From NCBI RefSeq assembly GCF_005434965.1, contig NZ_SKCI01000002.1:975564-1039563 (forward strand): DNA of 64,000 bases, read 5' to 3'. Of the stretch, positions 54,646-63,848 are shown one piece after another. The notes under the pieces were generated by a model, which saw only the letters and a program-made list of their open reading frames with translations, did not search any database and had not been told where the DNA came from. This stretch comes from Marimonas lutisalis. GTDB taxonomy: Bacteria; Pseudomonadota; Alphaproteobacteria; Rhodobacterales; Rhodobacteraceae. Both the position numbers and the translations under genes were made by a program. Within the stretch, counting starts at the first letter, position 1, and every line of letters starts with the position of its first letter.

Positions 54646-55470
54646 TCAAACAGGGTTCGGCTTGCGCGCGACAAAGTAGGCCCAAGTAATATGGCCGCCT
54701 GCAAGCGCCCTCTGCCAGCGTTCTATACTGCTGGCAATGGAGGCCATAGCATCAGGGGAAAGGCCAGAGCTCTGTTCGTCGAGAACTTTGGCCAGTTTGT
54801 CGTAATGGATTTTGATGTCGCTCTGCCTCTCCTGGACGTGCTCGATCTTGAAGCCCGCATCGGTGGCCATGTCGACATAGCTTTGGACCGTGGCGCCAGG
54901 TGCCACGCCCAACCGGGCAAAAGCCGCATCGACCAGAGCGATGTCTGCTTTGTCGCCAGTGAGGATGTCGGAAAACACGAAAACACCGCCCGGTCGCAAC
55001 ACGCGAAACGCTTCGGCAAAGACCTTGGGGCGATCAGGCGAATGTATCAGCGATTCCTGGCAAATGACGGCGTCCCATTTGCCGGGTGGACTGTCGATCA
55101 TGTGAAAGTCCCCGAGCGAGACGTTGATCCGATCGTCAAGCCCCGCTGCACGGTTGGCTGAGCGTGCAGCGGCCACGCATCTCTCGGAGATATCGATCCC
55201 TTCTACGTGGCAACCCAATCGAGCGAGAGTTCGAAGGGTCCCGCCGAAGCCGCAGGCTATGTCTAACACATATTGACCGGCAACGATGTGAGCATTCTGG
55301 ATCAGTAGCTGAGTCATCGCGGCACACGCCTTGGCGATGGTTTCATTGCCTGGAGTATAGTGCCCGATATGAATGTCCTCGCCGTCCCAGCAAAGCCTGT
55401 AGAACGCAGAGACATCCGTATCGTTGTAGTAGCCAGCGGCTCCATCGGTGTCGTGAACGGTCTGCTGCAT
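54646..55470 (-). CDS. SAM-dependent methyltransferase, glycine/sarcosine/dimethylglycine-like
   Basis: ATG 55470 with AGGGAT gives 274 residues. YYNDTDVSAFYRLCWDGEDIHIGHYTPG near the start resembles the N-terminal segment of sarcosine/dimethylglycine methyltransferases. Then VLDIACGFGGTLRTLA (motif I), VEGIDISERC, LGDFHMIDSPPG, WDAVICQESLIHSPD and RPGGVFVFSDIL follow the class I fold. Betaine synthesis is a possible role and would pair with the osmolyte module elsewhere in the window, but other small-molecule acceptors are equally likely. Confidence 0.8.
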   Translation of the reverse strand: MQQTVHDTDGAAGYYNDTDVSAFYRLCWDGEDIHIGHYTPGNETIAKACAAMTQLLIQNAHIVAGQYVLDIACGFGGTLRTLARLGCHVEGIDISERCVAAARSANRAAGLDDRINVSLGDFHMIDSPPGKWDAVICQESLIHSPDRPKVFAEAFRVLRPGGVFVFSDILTGDKADIALVDAAFARLGVAPGATVQSYVDMATDAGFKIEHVQERQSDIKIHYDKLAKVLDEQSSGLSPDAMASIASSIERWQRALAGGHITWAYFVARKPNPV

Positions 55471-55791
55471 GTTTATCCCTGTCGAGGCCCGACACTTGTT
55501 TCTCAGATCCTTGCAGAAAGGCACCGCAAGGTCGAGACGCGGTATGTTTGCAGTCAGGCCGAACCGAGCCAGTCGGGGCAGTTGCCGTTCACGAAGCACG
55601 GGGACGCAACGCGGCCAGCAGTTTTTCGTTCGAGTGCTCTTACATCGAAGAGAAGAGCCTATTTGGTAACCGGCAAAGTGAATTCAATTCTTACGCAACG
55701 CTACTGCAGGCTCAGAAGAAAACCGGGTGAAAACGCACGTGAAGGACGCTAACCTGTTTTTTTAATGCAACCGGCCAGAAAAGATTTTCAA
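55471..55791. other. Divergent spacer before the monooxygenase gene
   Basis: This 321-base spacer separates divergent genes. The frames across it are shadows. No firm promoter boxes were placed. Confidence 0.35.
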
Positions 55792-57273
55792 ATGTCTGAA
55801 CACTTTGATGTCCTGATTGTTGGCGCAGGCATTTCCGGCGTCGCAGCGGCCTATCACCTGCAAGATCAGTTGCCCGGCACCTCCTTTGCGATCCTTGAAA
55901 GCCAGGACGGTTTCGGTGGCACTTGGAAAACGCATCGCTATCCGGGCATTCGCTCTGACAGCGACCTGTATACTTTTGGCTATCGCTTCAAACCTTGGGT
56001 TGGACCTCCGATCGCCACGGCCGAGGAAATCCTGAGCTATTTGGGCGAGGTGATCGAGGAAAACGGCATGGCGCGCCACATCCGCTATGGCCACCAGGTC
56101 ACCAATGCGCGCTGGTCGAGTGACGAAAACCTCTGGACGCTTACCGCAACACGGCTGGAGACCGGGGAAGAGACCCGGTTCACCGCCGGGTTCCTGTGGA
56201 TGTGCCAGGGGTACTACCGCCATTCCGAAGGCTACACGCCGCAGTGGGAAGGTGTGGAGGATTTTCAGGGGCAGATCGTCCATCCGCAGACCTGGCCGGA
56301 CGACCTCGATACCTCCGGTAAGCGCATAGTCGTAATCGGCTCAGGCGCGACGGCGGCGACGATTGTCCCGGCCCTTGCCAGCAAGTGTCAGCATGTCACC
56401 ATGCTGCAGCGTTCGCCAACCTATTTCAATATCCGGCCCAATGTGCACGAACTGGCCCAGGCGCTGCGGGAGATCGAGGTCGACGAAGAGCTGATCCATC
56501 CGATTGTGCGAAAGCGCATCCTGTACGATCAAGATGCCTTTATCCGTCGCTGCATTAACGAACCCGAGGCCGTAAAGCAGGAGCTTTTGGGCCTCGTGCG
56601 TGCGCATGCCGGTGACGGCGTCGATGTCGAAAAGCATTTCACCCCCAGCTATCGTCCGTGGCGGCAGCGCATTGCGATGGTTCCGGATGGTGATCTGTTC
56701 AAGGTGATACGAGACGGCCATGCCTCTGTGGTTACCGACGAGATCGAGCGCTTTTCCGAGACCGGAATTGTATTGAAGTCGGGCGAAGAACTTGAAGCTG
56801 ACATCATCGTCACCGCCACCGGGTTCAACCTAAATGTGCTAGGTGATATCGATTTCACCGTCGATGGCGTGCCGCTCGATTTCCATGAAACTCTGACCTA
56901 TCGTGGCATGATGTTTACCGGAATTCCCAACATGGTCTGGGTATTTGGGTATTTCCGCGCCAGTTGGACCCTGCGTTCCGAACTCATCGCTGATTTCGTC
57001 TGCCGTCTCCTGGCGCATATGAACGCCATCGGTGCGAAAAGCGTCGAGCCGATGCCTCGGGCCTCCGAGCGAGATATGAAACTCAGCCCCTGGGTGGACC
57101 CCGAGGATTTCAACCCCGGTTATCTGATGCGTGGCATGCACCTGCTTCCGAAGCGCGGCACCACAAGGGAATGGCAGCACACACAGGATTACTGGCACGA
57201 AAAGGATGAGTTCCCAAACATCGACCTGACCGACGAGTTGTTCGTCTATGACGGCGGGCGAGCCAGCGCATGA
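55792..57273 (+). CDS. Flavin-containing monooxygenase, Baeyer-Villiger type
   Basis: ATG 55792 (MSEHFDVLIVGAG) gives 493 residues. Two Rossmann motifs are visible: GAGISGVAAAYHL for FAD and GSGATAATIVP for NADPH. Between them lies FQGQIVHPQTWPDD, which fits the Baeyer-Villiger fingerprint FxGxxxHxxxWP. Such enzymes insert oxygen into ketones to form esters or lactones. The esterase gene starts within the stop of this gene (ATGA overlap), so ketone oxidation followed by ester cleavage is the likely two-step pathway. Confidence 0.9.
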   Translation: MSEHFDVLIVGAGISGVAAAYHLQDQLPGTSFAILESQDGFGGTWKTHRYPGIRSDSDLYTFGYRFKPWVGPPIATAEEILSYLGEVIEENGMARHIRYGHQVTNARWSSDENLWTLTATRLETGEETRFTAGFLWMCQGYYRHSEGYTPQWEGVEDFQGQIVHPQTWPDDLDTSGKRIVVIGSGATAATIVPALASKCQHVTMLQRSPTYFNIRPNVHELAQALREIEVDEELIHPIVRKRILYDQDAFIRRCINEPEAVKQELLGLVRAHAGDGVDVEKHFTPSYRPWRQRIAMVPDGDLFKVIRDGHASVVTDEIERFSETGIVLKSGEELEADIIVTATGFNLNVLGDIDFTVDGVPLDFHETLTYRGMMFTGIPNMVWVFGYFRASWTLRSELIADFVCRLLAHMNAIGAKSVEPMPRASERDMKLSPWVDPEDFNPGYLMRGMHLLPKRGTTREWQHTQDYWHEKDEFPNIDLTDELFVYDGGRASA

Positions 57274-58247
57274 GTATTCCCGAAGACGTTCACCCGCAGG
57301 TGCGGGCGATGCTGGAAAAGATGGCCGAACTCGGCATTCCAAAGGTGCACGATCTTTCTACGGCCGCGGCCCGTGATCTGGTCGAACAGTTGGCGGCTGC
57401 GCGGCTCGACAGCTATCCGCCGCCTGAAGTCGCCGAGGTCGTCAACACCACAACCGGGCCGGGCTTCGGCCACGTGCCGCTGCGCATTTACCGGGCCTCG
57501 GATGAGGCCAACGCGCCGGCCATCGTGTTTTTTCACGGTGGTGGCCATGTCTTCGGCAGTCTCGACAGTCATGACAGCGCCGCGCGATACCTTGCGCGCG
57601 CGACGGGTGCGACCGTGGTTTCGGTGGACTACCGGATGGGGCCTGAATATCCGTTTCCTGCCGCGGCGCAGGACGCCTACGACGCCACGCGCTGGGTCGC
57701 CGCGCGGGCCGACACGCTTGGCCTTGATCCCGCCAAGTTGGCAGTCTGCGGCGACAGCGCTGGGGGCAACCTGGCTGCTGTGGTTGCCCTGATGGCCCAG
57801 GCGGAAGGTGAGGTGGCCCTTGCAGCGCAGGTGCTGGTTTATCCGGTAATCGACTATCGCGGCGGCACTCCATCTCATACCCGTTATGCCCAAGGCTATG
57901 GTATCCTCGAGGCCGACACGGTGAAGTGGTTCATGGATCGTTACCTACCCGACGCCGCGCAGCGCGATGATTGGCGCGCCTGTCCGCGCAATGCGCCGTC
58001 GCATGCGGGTCTGGCGCCAGCGTTGCTTGTTACCGCCGAATGCGATGTGCTGCATGATGAAGGCATAGCTTATGGCGCAAAGTTAAAGTCGGCCGGCGTG
58101 GAGGTCGAGCACGTTGATTATCCTGGCATGATTCATGGCTTCTTTACCCAGCTTGGCCTTGTCGATGATGCCGAAAGGTCTCATCACGACATTGCCCGGT
58201 TTCTTTTCACGTGCTGGCAAAGGACACCGGGCAATACAGGCGCGTAA
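57270..58247 (+). CDS. Alpha/beta hydrolase, hormone-sensitive lipase family
   Basis: The 325-residue protein has the HSL oxyanion motif FFHGGGHVFG (about residue 88), the nucleophile in CGDSAGGNLAAVV, the acid in TAECDVLHDEG and the His in IHGFFTQ. The N-terminal cap helix (VRAMLEKMAELG) fits the family. Coupling to the monooxygenase suggests it hydrolyses the ester or lactone made by that enzyme. Confidence 0.92.
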   Translation: MSIPEDVHPQVRAMLEKMAELGIPKVHDLSTAAARDLVEQLAAARLDSYPPPEVAEVVNTTTGPGFGHVPLRIYRASDEANAPAIVFFHGGGHVFGSLDSHDSAARYLARATGATVVSVDYRMGPEYPFPAAAQDAYDATRWVAARADTLGLDPAKLAVCGDSAGGNLAAVVALMAQAEGEVALAAQVLVYPVIDYRGGTPSHTRYAQGYGILEADTVKWFMDRYLPDAAQRDDWRACPRNAPSHAGLAPALLVTAECDVLHDEGIAYGAKLKSAGVEVEHVDYPGMIHGFFTQLGLVDDAERSHHDIARFLFTCWQRTPGNTGA

Positions 58248-58459
58248 GTGCGGTTATACTAAATTTGTGTTGGGTAGAGTGATGGCGGATTTGTCTGGCG
58301 TTTTTTCTGCGACAAGATCAACCCTAGAAGTCGGGTCAAAAATTTTTCTGCTGAGCTGAATTATTGTCGGCGCCCGCCCGGGCGCCAAGTCTGTTTGCCC
58401 TTTCGTTCACCTCTCGATAATTGATCTGGTTCGCATGATCCATGGACGGAGCCTTGAGG

Positions 58460-59533
58460 ATGAAGACTGAAGTGGCGATCGTCGGAGGCGGTCTGGCCGG
58501 ATTGGCCCTCGCGGACCGCCTGCACAATGCCGGTGTGGAATTCCAGTTGTTCGAGGCGCGTTCAAGACTGGGAGGACGGATTTCGGCACTGAATACTCCG
58601 ACAGGCAAGGTCGATCTTGGACCATCCTGGTTCTGGCCGGGACAGCCACGCATCGCCGGGCTAATCGAAGACCTCGGTCTCCGTGCTTTTCCCCAATACT
58701 CGGCGGGTGACCAGTGTTTCGAAGATGAAAGCGGGACCGTACATCGCGCCAAGGGCTTTGCCTCTATGGAAGGGTCGTTCCGTCTGGAAGGCGGCATGAT
58801 CGGCCTGATTGAACGTCTGGCCGCGCGGTTGCCGCGCGATCGGCTGAACCTGCTCAGTCATGTCAATAAAATCACTCAGAACGGAATGGTTCTTCTCAAT
58901 GAGCGCATGCAGTGCCAAGCAGAGCATATCATTCTTGCCCTGCCTCCGCGCGTCGCTGCGAAGCTGCAGTTCGAGCCGATGCTCGCGCCCGATGTCATGC
59001 AGGCGCTTTCCGCTATTCCCACCTGGATGGCAGGTCACGCCAAGTTCGTTGCCGTCTATGACAATCCGTTCTGGCGCGCGGCAGGATATTCGGGCGACGC
59101 GATGAGCCGTCGAGGCCCTCTCGCAGAAATCCATGATGCGTCCGGGGTGAACGGTACGCCTGCGGCGCTGTTCGGCTTTCTTGGCGTGCCGGCGGCGCAG
59201 CGTTTCGGGCGCGCAGAGGAAATCAAGGCCGCAGCACTTCAACAACTGGCACGGATTTTCGGCTCGGACGCCATGAGGCCTGTGACGACAGCGCTCATGG
59301 ACTGGGCCTTTGAAGCGGAAACGGCCACAGACCGTGATCATAACCCACCAGGAGGACATCCGTCATACGGGTTGCCCCCGGCTTTAGAGAAGATCTGGGA
59401 TGCCAGACTGCAATTCGCCTCGACTGAAATTGCCTCCGATATGGGAGGCTTGATGGAAGGCGCACTGTATTCTGCCGAACGCGTGTCCGCACAAATCCTT
59501 GGTGCCAGAACTCAGGATTATGGAGCTTCCTGA
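58460..59533 (+). CDS. FAD-dependent amine oxidase-like protein
   Basis: I prefer ATG 58460, with GGAG eight bases upstream, over ATG 58442. The 357-residue protein begins VAIVGGGLAGLALADRL (FAD dinucleotide motif), EARSRLGGRI, then DLGPSWFWPGQ, the typical amine-oxidase pattern, and ends with GGLMEGALYSAERVSAQIL at the flavin. It is shorter than classical monoamine oxidases (about 450), mainly in the substrate domain. Substrate unknown; it may be a carotenoid/amine oxidase relative. Confidence 0.85.
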   Translation: MKTEVAIVGGGLAGLALADRLHNAGVEFQLFEARSRLGGRISALNTPTGKVDLGPSWFWPGQPRIAGLIEDLGLRAFPQYSAGDQCFEDESGTVHRAKGFASMEGSFRLEGGMIGLIERLAARLPRDRLNLLSHVNKITQNGMVLLNERMQCQAEHIILALPPRVAAKLQFEPMLAPDVMQALSAIPTWMAGHAKFVAVYDNPFWRAAGYSGDAMSRRGPLAEIHDASGVNGTPAALFGFLGVPAAQRFGRAEEIKAAALQQLARIFGSDAMRPVTTALMDWAFEAETATDRDHNPPGGHPSYGLPPALEKIWDARLQFASTEIASDMGGLMEGALYSAERVSAQILGARTQDYGAS

Positions 59534-59627
59534 TGGCCTCGGATCAATGTTGCATCTAATCTGGTCATAGAGGATGCCAAACTGGCCCGACTATTTAGCA
59601 ATACGACAAAACCACGGAGAACAAGTT

Positions 59628-60050
59628 TTGAAGAAATCGGTCTGCCTGCCTGCCGTATTTGTGGCAATGATCGGAGTGCCCACCATAGCAGGGGAGTGGA
59701 TCGAGGGCAGGGTCACACATGTGCGGGACGTCGATACCATCGAAGTCAGTAATCTGCCGGTCCGTTTGAATGGCGTTGATGGACCTGAACTCAATGAGCG
59801 GGGCGGTCGCGCGGCTAAAACCTGGATGCAGAAGCTCGTGCTGAGGAAACCTGTGCGCTGCTGGTTGAACGGAGAGAAAACCTACGACCGTTGGGTGGGC
59901 ACCTGCTACCTCAAGAACGATCAGGATATTGGTGCACTTGCTATCGCGGCTGGGCACGCGCGCGATTGTCCACGCTATTCGGGCGGCAAGTATTCGAGCT
60001 ATGAAACTGACGACAGCCGAAAGCTACCGAGCCATGGCTACTGCAAGTAG
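59628..60050 (+). CDS. Secreted thermonuclease-like (SNase) protein
   Basis: TTG 59628 follows ACGGAGAA. The 140-residue protein has a signal peptide (VCLPAVFVAMIGVPTIAG) and the staphylococcal-nuclease fold: VTHVRDVDTIEVSNLPVRLNGVDGPE (calcium Asp pair and Arg) and YDRWVGTCYL (second Arg region). LPVRLNGVD matches the IRLxGID core with the first catalytic Arg; the Glu usually after ExxG is present in ELNERGG. Probably an exported nuclease or a nuclease-like protein for degrading DNA outside the membrane. Confidence 0.8.
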   Translation: MKKSVCLPAVFVAMIGVPTIAGEWIEGRVTHVRDVDTIEVSNLPVRLNGVDGPELNERGGRAAKTWMQKLVLRKPVRCWLNGEKTYDRWVGTCYLKNDQDIGALAIAAGHARDCPRYSGGKYSSYETDDSRKLPSHGYCK

Positions 60051-60277
60051 TCTTCGCATGCAGTGTTAGTGCCGCTTAACCCGGTCGTTCTCTGCAGTGG
60101 TAATGAACAGCAGCAGAGCGCCGGTAAGGGACAGCGCCGCCCTTGAGCGGTCTGGGCGGTGCTGTCTCAAGATTATTCCCAGAATTGGTTCTATAGGCCG
60201 GGTGCTGCAGGCAAAAGTCGTCGACGCTACCGACCAGTCCGGTTTTCTGTCCTGGGACGAGATCGAGTTGTTACATT

Positions 60278-61858
60278 TCAAGCTCGAACGAGTTTCACCT
60301 GGTAGCAGAAAGGTGCAGTTTCGACGACCTCAACAGCATCACCAGCGCGCGCAGTATTCCTTTCGAAAAAGTTCCGGACCCAAGACCGATCACGGAAGAT
60401 CTTTTTTGAGCCGTCAATGTCGGTGGTAACCGTTACCGAGCCACCCCAGTCGATCGTCAAGGTGCATGGGGCAGCGCTGGCCCTGTTGCCGCCGCCGATG
60501 ACCTCTGAGGGGAAAGCGCTGATGAATTCGCGCAGGTAGAAGTGGTTGTTGTTGAGATTGCCCTGGGTGAGCACGCTGCGCCCAATGATACCGTTTGTTG
60601 ACCTGTGAACCGTCAGTGCCTCCTCGGCCTTCGCCGCAGCAAGCTCATGTCGAGGGGGAACGTCTGCGACGGGAGGAGTTGAAGGGATGAGTTCCTCATC
60701 TTCGATGACGTCAAAAACATTTTCGAGGCTCTTTGCTCCGCTCTCCGCCATCAGCACAACTTCCGCGGCTGCACGCGCGTCCTCGGCGGCGTCATGATGC
60801 TCGAAACGCAACCCGAGGTGCTGCTTCAGAGAAGCAAGGCCATGCCCGCCGTTGTCCTTCAACTCCGGCCAAGCCGCGCGCGCGACGGTAACGCTGTTTT
60901 GCCAGTTCCAGTTCGGCTCCGTTCGATCGAGCGTGGCGCAGGCCGCACGGATAGCACTGCGATCAAACTCGGAGTGCTGATAGACGGGGCATCCTACCAG
61001 GCGCCTCTCCTAGAGCTCGAGCACGTCTTCAATGCCAGGCGCTCCGACAATCATGTCCGCTGTGATCCCATGCAGATCGCTGAACACCCAACGATCGGTG
61101 CGCGGATCAACCAAGGTCACCCAGGTCTCGATGCGGTTATCGGGGCGGACGCAGGCAAGACCCAACTGACAGATGCTCGCGCGATCATGATTAGCGGTCT
61201 CTACGTCAAGCGCGAAAAAGCGGAAGGGCCCATCGGGAAGCGTCGGCAAGGCTCCGGAGAGGGCAGGCTTGATGCCACGAGGCACGCCAACCGGAGTGCC
61301 TTCGCGAAACCGCGCAAGCTGTCGTCCGATAGCCGCAAGCTCGACGGGCTTCAGATCCAGCTCCTCGATCAGTGCATCGACAAGCGCTTCTGGCTCTTCA
61401 TAGGCCTCCATCCCGCGGCGGTTCCAAGCAATCATATCGGCGGGCGCAAGGGCAATGACCTGCGCCTCGAGACCGGAAATATCGGCATGGTCCGGCAAGG
61501 GAACCCAGACCGCAGCGCAATAGCGCGCGATGAACGCGTTGCGTAGCTTCTTGGCGACATCGCCGTCCGCCTTCGTGGCAGGGTCATTGCGCAGGCGCCA
61601 CATCCGCCCGGTGTTATACATGCGGGAGAAGTAATGGCTCGTGCTCTCCGAGCCGGTGCGGTGACGTCGATGGATGCGCTTGTAGAAGGTCTCGGCCTCC
61701 GAAGAGGTCGAGCCGACATAACGGAAGGCGCCCGTGTGATCGAAGAGGCCATAGATGCCACGCGCATCACGCGGAGCTTCGGAGGTCGGTCGCGGCGTTG
61801 CCGCCCGGAGCAGTGCGAGGATCTCGGCTGCGGTAGGAATGGTCATGTGATGCCTCAC
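60278..61858 (-). pseudogene. GIY-YIG / DEDDh exonuclease fusion with in-frame TAG
   Basis: From GTG 61858 the frame encodes a GIY-YIG-like domain (RGIYGLFDHTGAFRYVGST) and then a DnaQ-type exonuclease domain (FFALDVETAN). Codon 283 (61010-61012) is TAG. The same frame then continues without another stop to 60278 and supplies the rest of the exonuclease: YQHSEFDRSAI (third acidic residue) and HHDAAEDARAA (His/Asp pair), plus a C-terminal domain ending FCYQVKLVRA. So a single base change, for example TGG to TAG, would explain the break of a 526-residue protein. It may be a recent nonsense mutation, an error, or read-through. Confidence 0.75.
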
Positions 61859-62796
61859 TTCTTCTCGATACGCTGCCAGGCGACACCACTGACGATGCCC
61901 CAGATTCCCTTCTCGTTCGGCCGTCGCCAGCGGGGGACCGACATGGCATTCAGCCGCGACAGGGCCACTGAGAAATCTGCATGGTCCTCCTCTGCTCCCT
62001 TTGCTCCGATGCGATAGCTGCCGTTGCGCTGAAGGTCAGGCGTGAACATAGACCCATCCCGCGCGACAGGCACGAAGATCACCCTCTCCGGCACGACGTC
62101 GGCATTCTCATCGGCCTGCTCGACAAAAGGCCCCTCTTCCTGCCAGACCGAAGCGAGATAGCCCTTCTTTTTCTGCAACCAGGAGGCGGCGCTCAGCGCC
62201 TTGATCCCGCCATCAGGGCCGCGCTCAAGGGGGCCGTCGGACTCTGAAAGCAGGTTGCGCACACGGCCCTCGGAGACACCGCCAAGCACGGCCAGAGAGC
62301 GCAGATCAACCTCTCCCTCACCGAAATCGATCGCCAGTCGTGAGCAAGCGAGGCCAGAAATCCGCAACAGTGCATTGTCCCCGTCGTAGAGATGCGCAAC
62401 ATCGCTACGAGCCGCAAATGCCTTGACCTCGGCCACGAGCGCCCGAAGCCATGCAGGACGTTCACCATATTCGATCTCCTCCGGCGTCACGCCGAAATGG
62501 CCATACTGGGAAGCTTCAAAGAACCGAGCGGAAATCGGGAGAACACCGTAGAACGCAGAGACATCATCCATTGCTTCGCGCCAGGTTTCGACATTCGGGC
62601 GGCCGACATCTGCAATGGGCTGGACAAGCTGGCGCAACGGAGACGCAGACAATTCTGGGCCCATAAGGTCTTCGATCTGCTCCAGAGACTGCATCGTAAG
62701 CTCATGCAGGGCCTCGGCGTAGTCCCAATCGTCCCCCCCGAGCAAAAATTCTTTAAATGCATCGCGGCGGTCTGCTGCGGTCGGTACATCATTCAT
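61855..62796 (-). CDS. Conserved-looking protein of unknown function with a helix-turn-helix-like segment
   Basis: ATG 62796 follows AAAGGATAAGAAA. The 313-residue protein has an acidic N-terminal half with many helices and a segment, LAVLGGVSEGRVRNLLSES, that looks like a DNA-binding helix-turn-helix, followed by ALSAASWLQKKKGY. I know no family for it. Its TGA overlaps the GTG of the nuclease by 4 bases, so it is probably a regulator or partner of that nuclease. Confidence 0.7.
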   Translation of the reverse strand: MNDVPTAADRRDAFKEFLLGGDDWDYAEALHELTMQSLEQIEDLMGPELSASPLRQLVQPIADVGRPNVETWREAMDDVSAFYGVLPISARFFEASQYGHFGVTPEEIEYGERPAWLRALVAEVKAFAARSDVAHLYDGDNALLRISGLACSRLAIDFGEGEVDLRSLAVLGGVSEGRVRNLLSESDGPLERGPDGGIKALSAASWLQKKKGYLASVWQEEGPFVEQADENADVVPERVIFVPVARDGSMFTPDLQRNGSYRIGAKGAEEDHADFSVALSRLNAMSVPRWRRPNEKGIWGIVSGVAWQRIEKK

Positions 62797-62808
62797 TTTC
62801 TTATCCTT

Positions 62809-63021
62809 TCAGCGGTGTAGGCGCCGGATTTCAGCGCGTACGTTCGTCATGTTGCGGTTATCGGAGGGGGTTACGGGTGCGGTCACGAAGCCTGCCTCGA
62901 AGTGAAGGCGACAGTGTTTGCCGCCACTTTCGATCCCGAGGAGCTCAAAGCCCTCCCGCACACACATGCGCCGATAGTCTCTCATCTGCTTTTTCGCCAA
63001 TTTCGTTAGTCCGTGAATCAC
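62809..63021 (-). CDS. Small uncharacterised protein
   Basis: A 70-residue frame starts at GTG 63021 and stops 12 bases before the next start in the same direction. MRDYRRMCVREGFELLGIESGGKHCRLHFEAG has the look of a small alpha/beta fold with hexapeptide-like charge pattern. The ribosome site is weak. Its placement at the head of the unit supports it being real. Confidence 0.5.
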   Translation of the reverse strand: MIHGLTKLAKKQMRDYRRMCVREGFELLGIESGGKHCRLHFEAGFVTAPVTPSDNRNMTNVRAEIRRLHR

Positions 63022-63109
63022 TTCATCATGCAGTCTTATAGCGGCAAGCTGGGCGCGCAGTCAATAGGTAATTTTCGTGAAACATGAAAGCACGAATAAC
63101 GAAAATTCC

Positions 63110-63352
63110 AGATGTGCAGCGGAAGTGCTTCGACAGCGATTGGGCGAGACGCGCGGTATCCCTTATCCCACTACCGCGAAGCCGGTGTTTTTCGGACACT
63201 ATAGGCTGAGCGGGCGCCTCAAGCGCCAGGCGCCCAATGCGCTCTGCCTCGATTACTCCGCAGGCATGGCGACCGGTCCTCTAGTTGCTTATCAGTTCAA
63301 ACCTGGCGATCGAGAGATCCACTTGGAGCACGTCGTTGGTCACTCGACTTGA
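63110..63352 (+). pseudogene. C-terminal remnant of a metallophosphoesterase
   Basis: The frame encodes PVFFGHYRLSG and PNALCLDYSAG, then GPLVAYQFKPGD, the end of the calcineurin-type phosphoesterases of the PrpE/Ap4A-phosphatase group. The His in FGHY is one of the metal ligands. The first two-thirds of such a protein is missing and the upstream sequence does not fit, so it is a 5'-deleted relic. Confidence 0.7.
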
Positions 63353-63371
63353 GCAGAAAGGAAGACCGCGC

Positions 63372-63848
63372 ATGCATGATCGCATTCCCGTTTACATCCG
63401 GCGGCAGGTTATGAATGGTCGGGCATTGACGGCATGGGCTCGAGAGCTCGGGTTGTCCGGGATCATCGACCCGGTCGACTTGCATATGACCGTCCTCTAT
63501 TGCCGAACGCCGGTCCATCCTGATCACATCACGCCTGCAACCGACAGCTTCTCCGTACAGTTGCAGAATGCAAAGCCTTTCGAAATCAAAGGCCACCTTG
63601 CCATTCCCTTGCTGGATAGCAAGATCTTCGCGGATCATGCGCGTCATCTGGCGCTAGGTGCAACGCATGACTATGCCGACGGCGTCTTTCGGCCCCACGT
63701 CACCGTAAAATACGACGTGGAGGAGGAAGATATCCAATTCTTCGTAGCGCGAGAGGGTTTTTCAGGTGTCATCGAACTCGGCCCGGAGAAGGTGTCGCCA
63801 CTCGAGAAAGGGTGGCGTCCCGCTCCAAATGGCAAGCCTTTTTCATGA
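63372..63848 (+). CDS. 2H phosphoesterase, resembling phage anti-CBASS Acb1
   Basis: ATG 63372 follows AAAGGAAG. The 158-residue protein has two H-x-T catalytic motifs, HMTVLY (His 38, Thr 40) and HVTVKYD (His 109, Thr 111), spaced 71 residues apart. This pair defines 2H phosphoesterases such as RNA ligase-like cyclic phosphodiesterases. Length, the DLHMTVLYCR context and the terminal HVTVKYD resemble phage T4 57B/Acb1, which degrades cyclic nucleotide signals of CBASS defence. An RNA 2',3'-cyclic phosphodiesterase role is the alternative. Phage or mobile-element origin is likely. Confidence 0.65.
   Translation: MHDRIPVYIRRQVMNGRALTAWARELGLSGIIDPVDLHMTVLYCRTPVHPDHITPATDSFSVQLQNAKPFEIKGHLAIPLLDSKIFADHARHLALGATHDYADGVFRPHVTVKYDVEEEDIQFFVAREGFSGVIELGPEKVSPLEKGWRPAPNGKPFS

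Noticed and set aside
60278..61858. Amber codon as pyrrolysine or programmed recoding
   Set aside because: No pyrrolysine genes or recoding signal are seen in the window; simple nonsense mutation or sequencing error is more economical.
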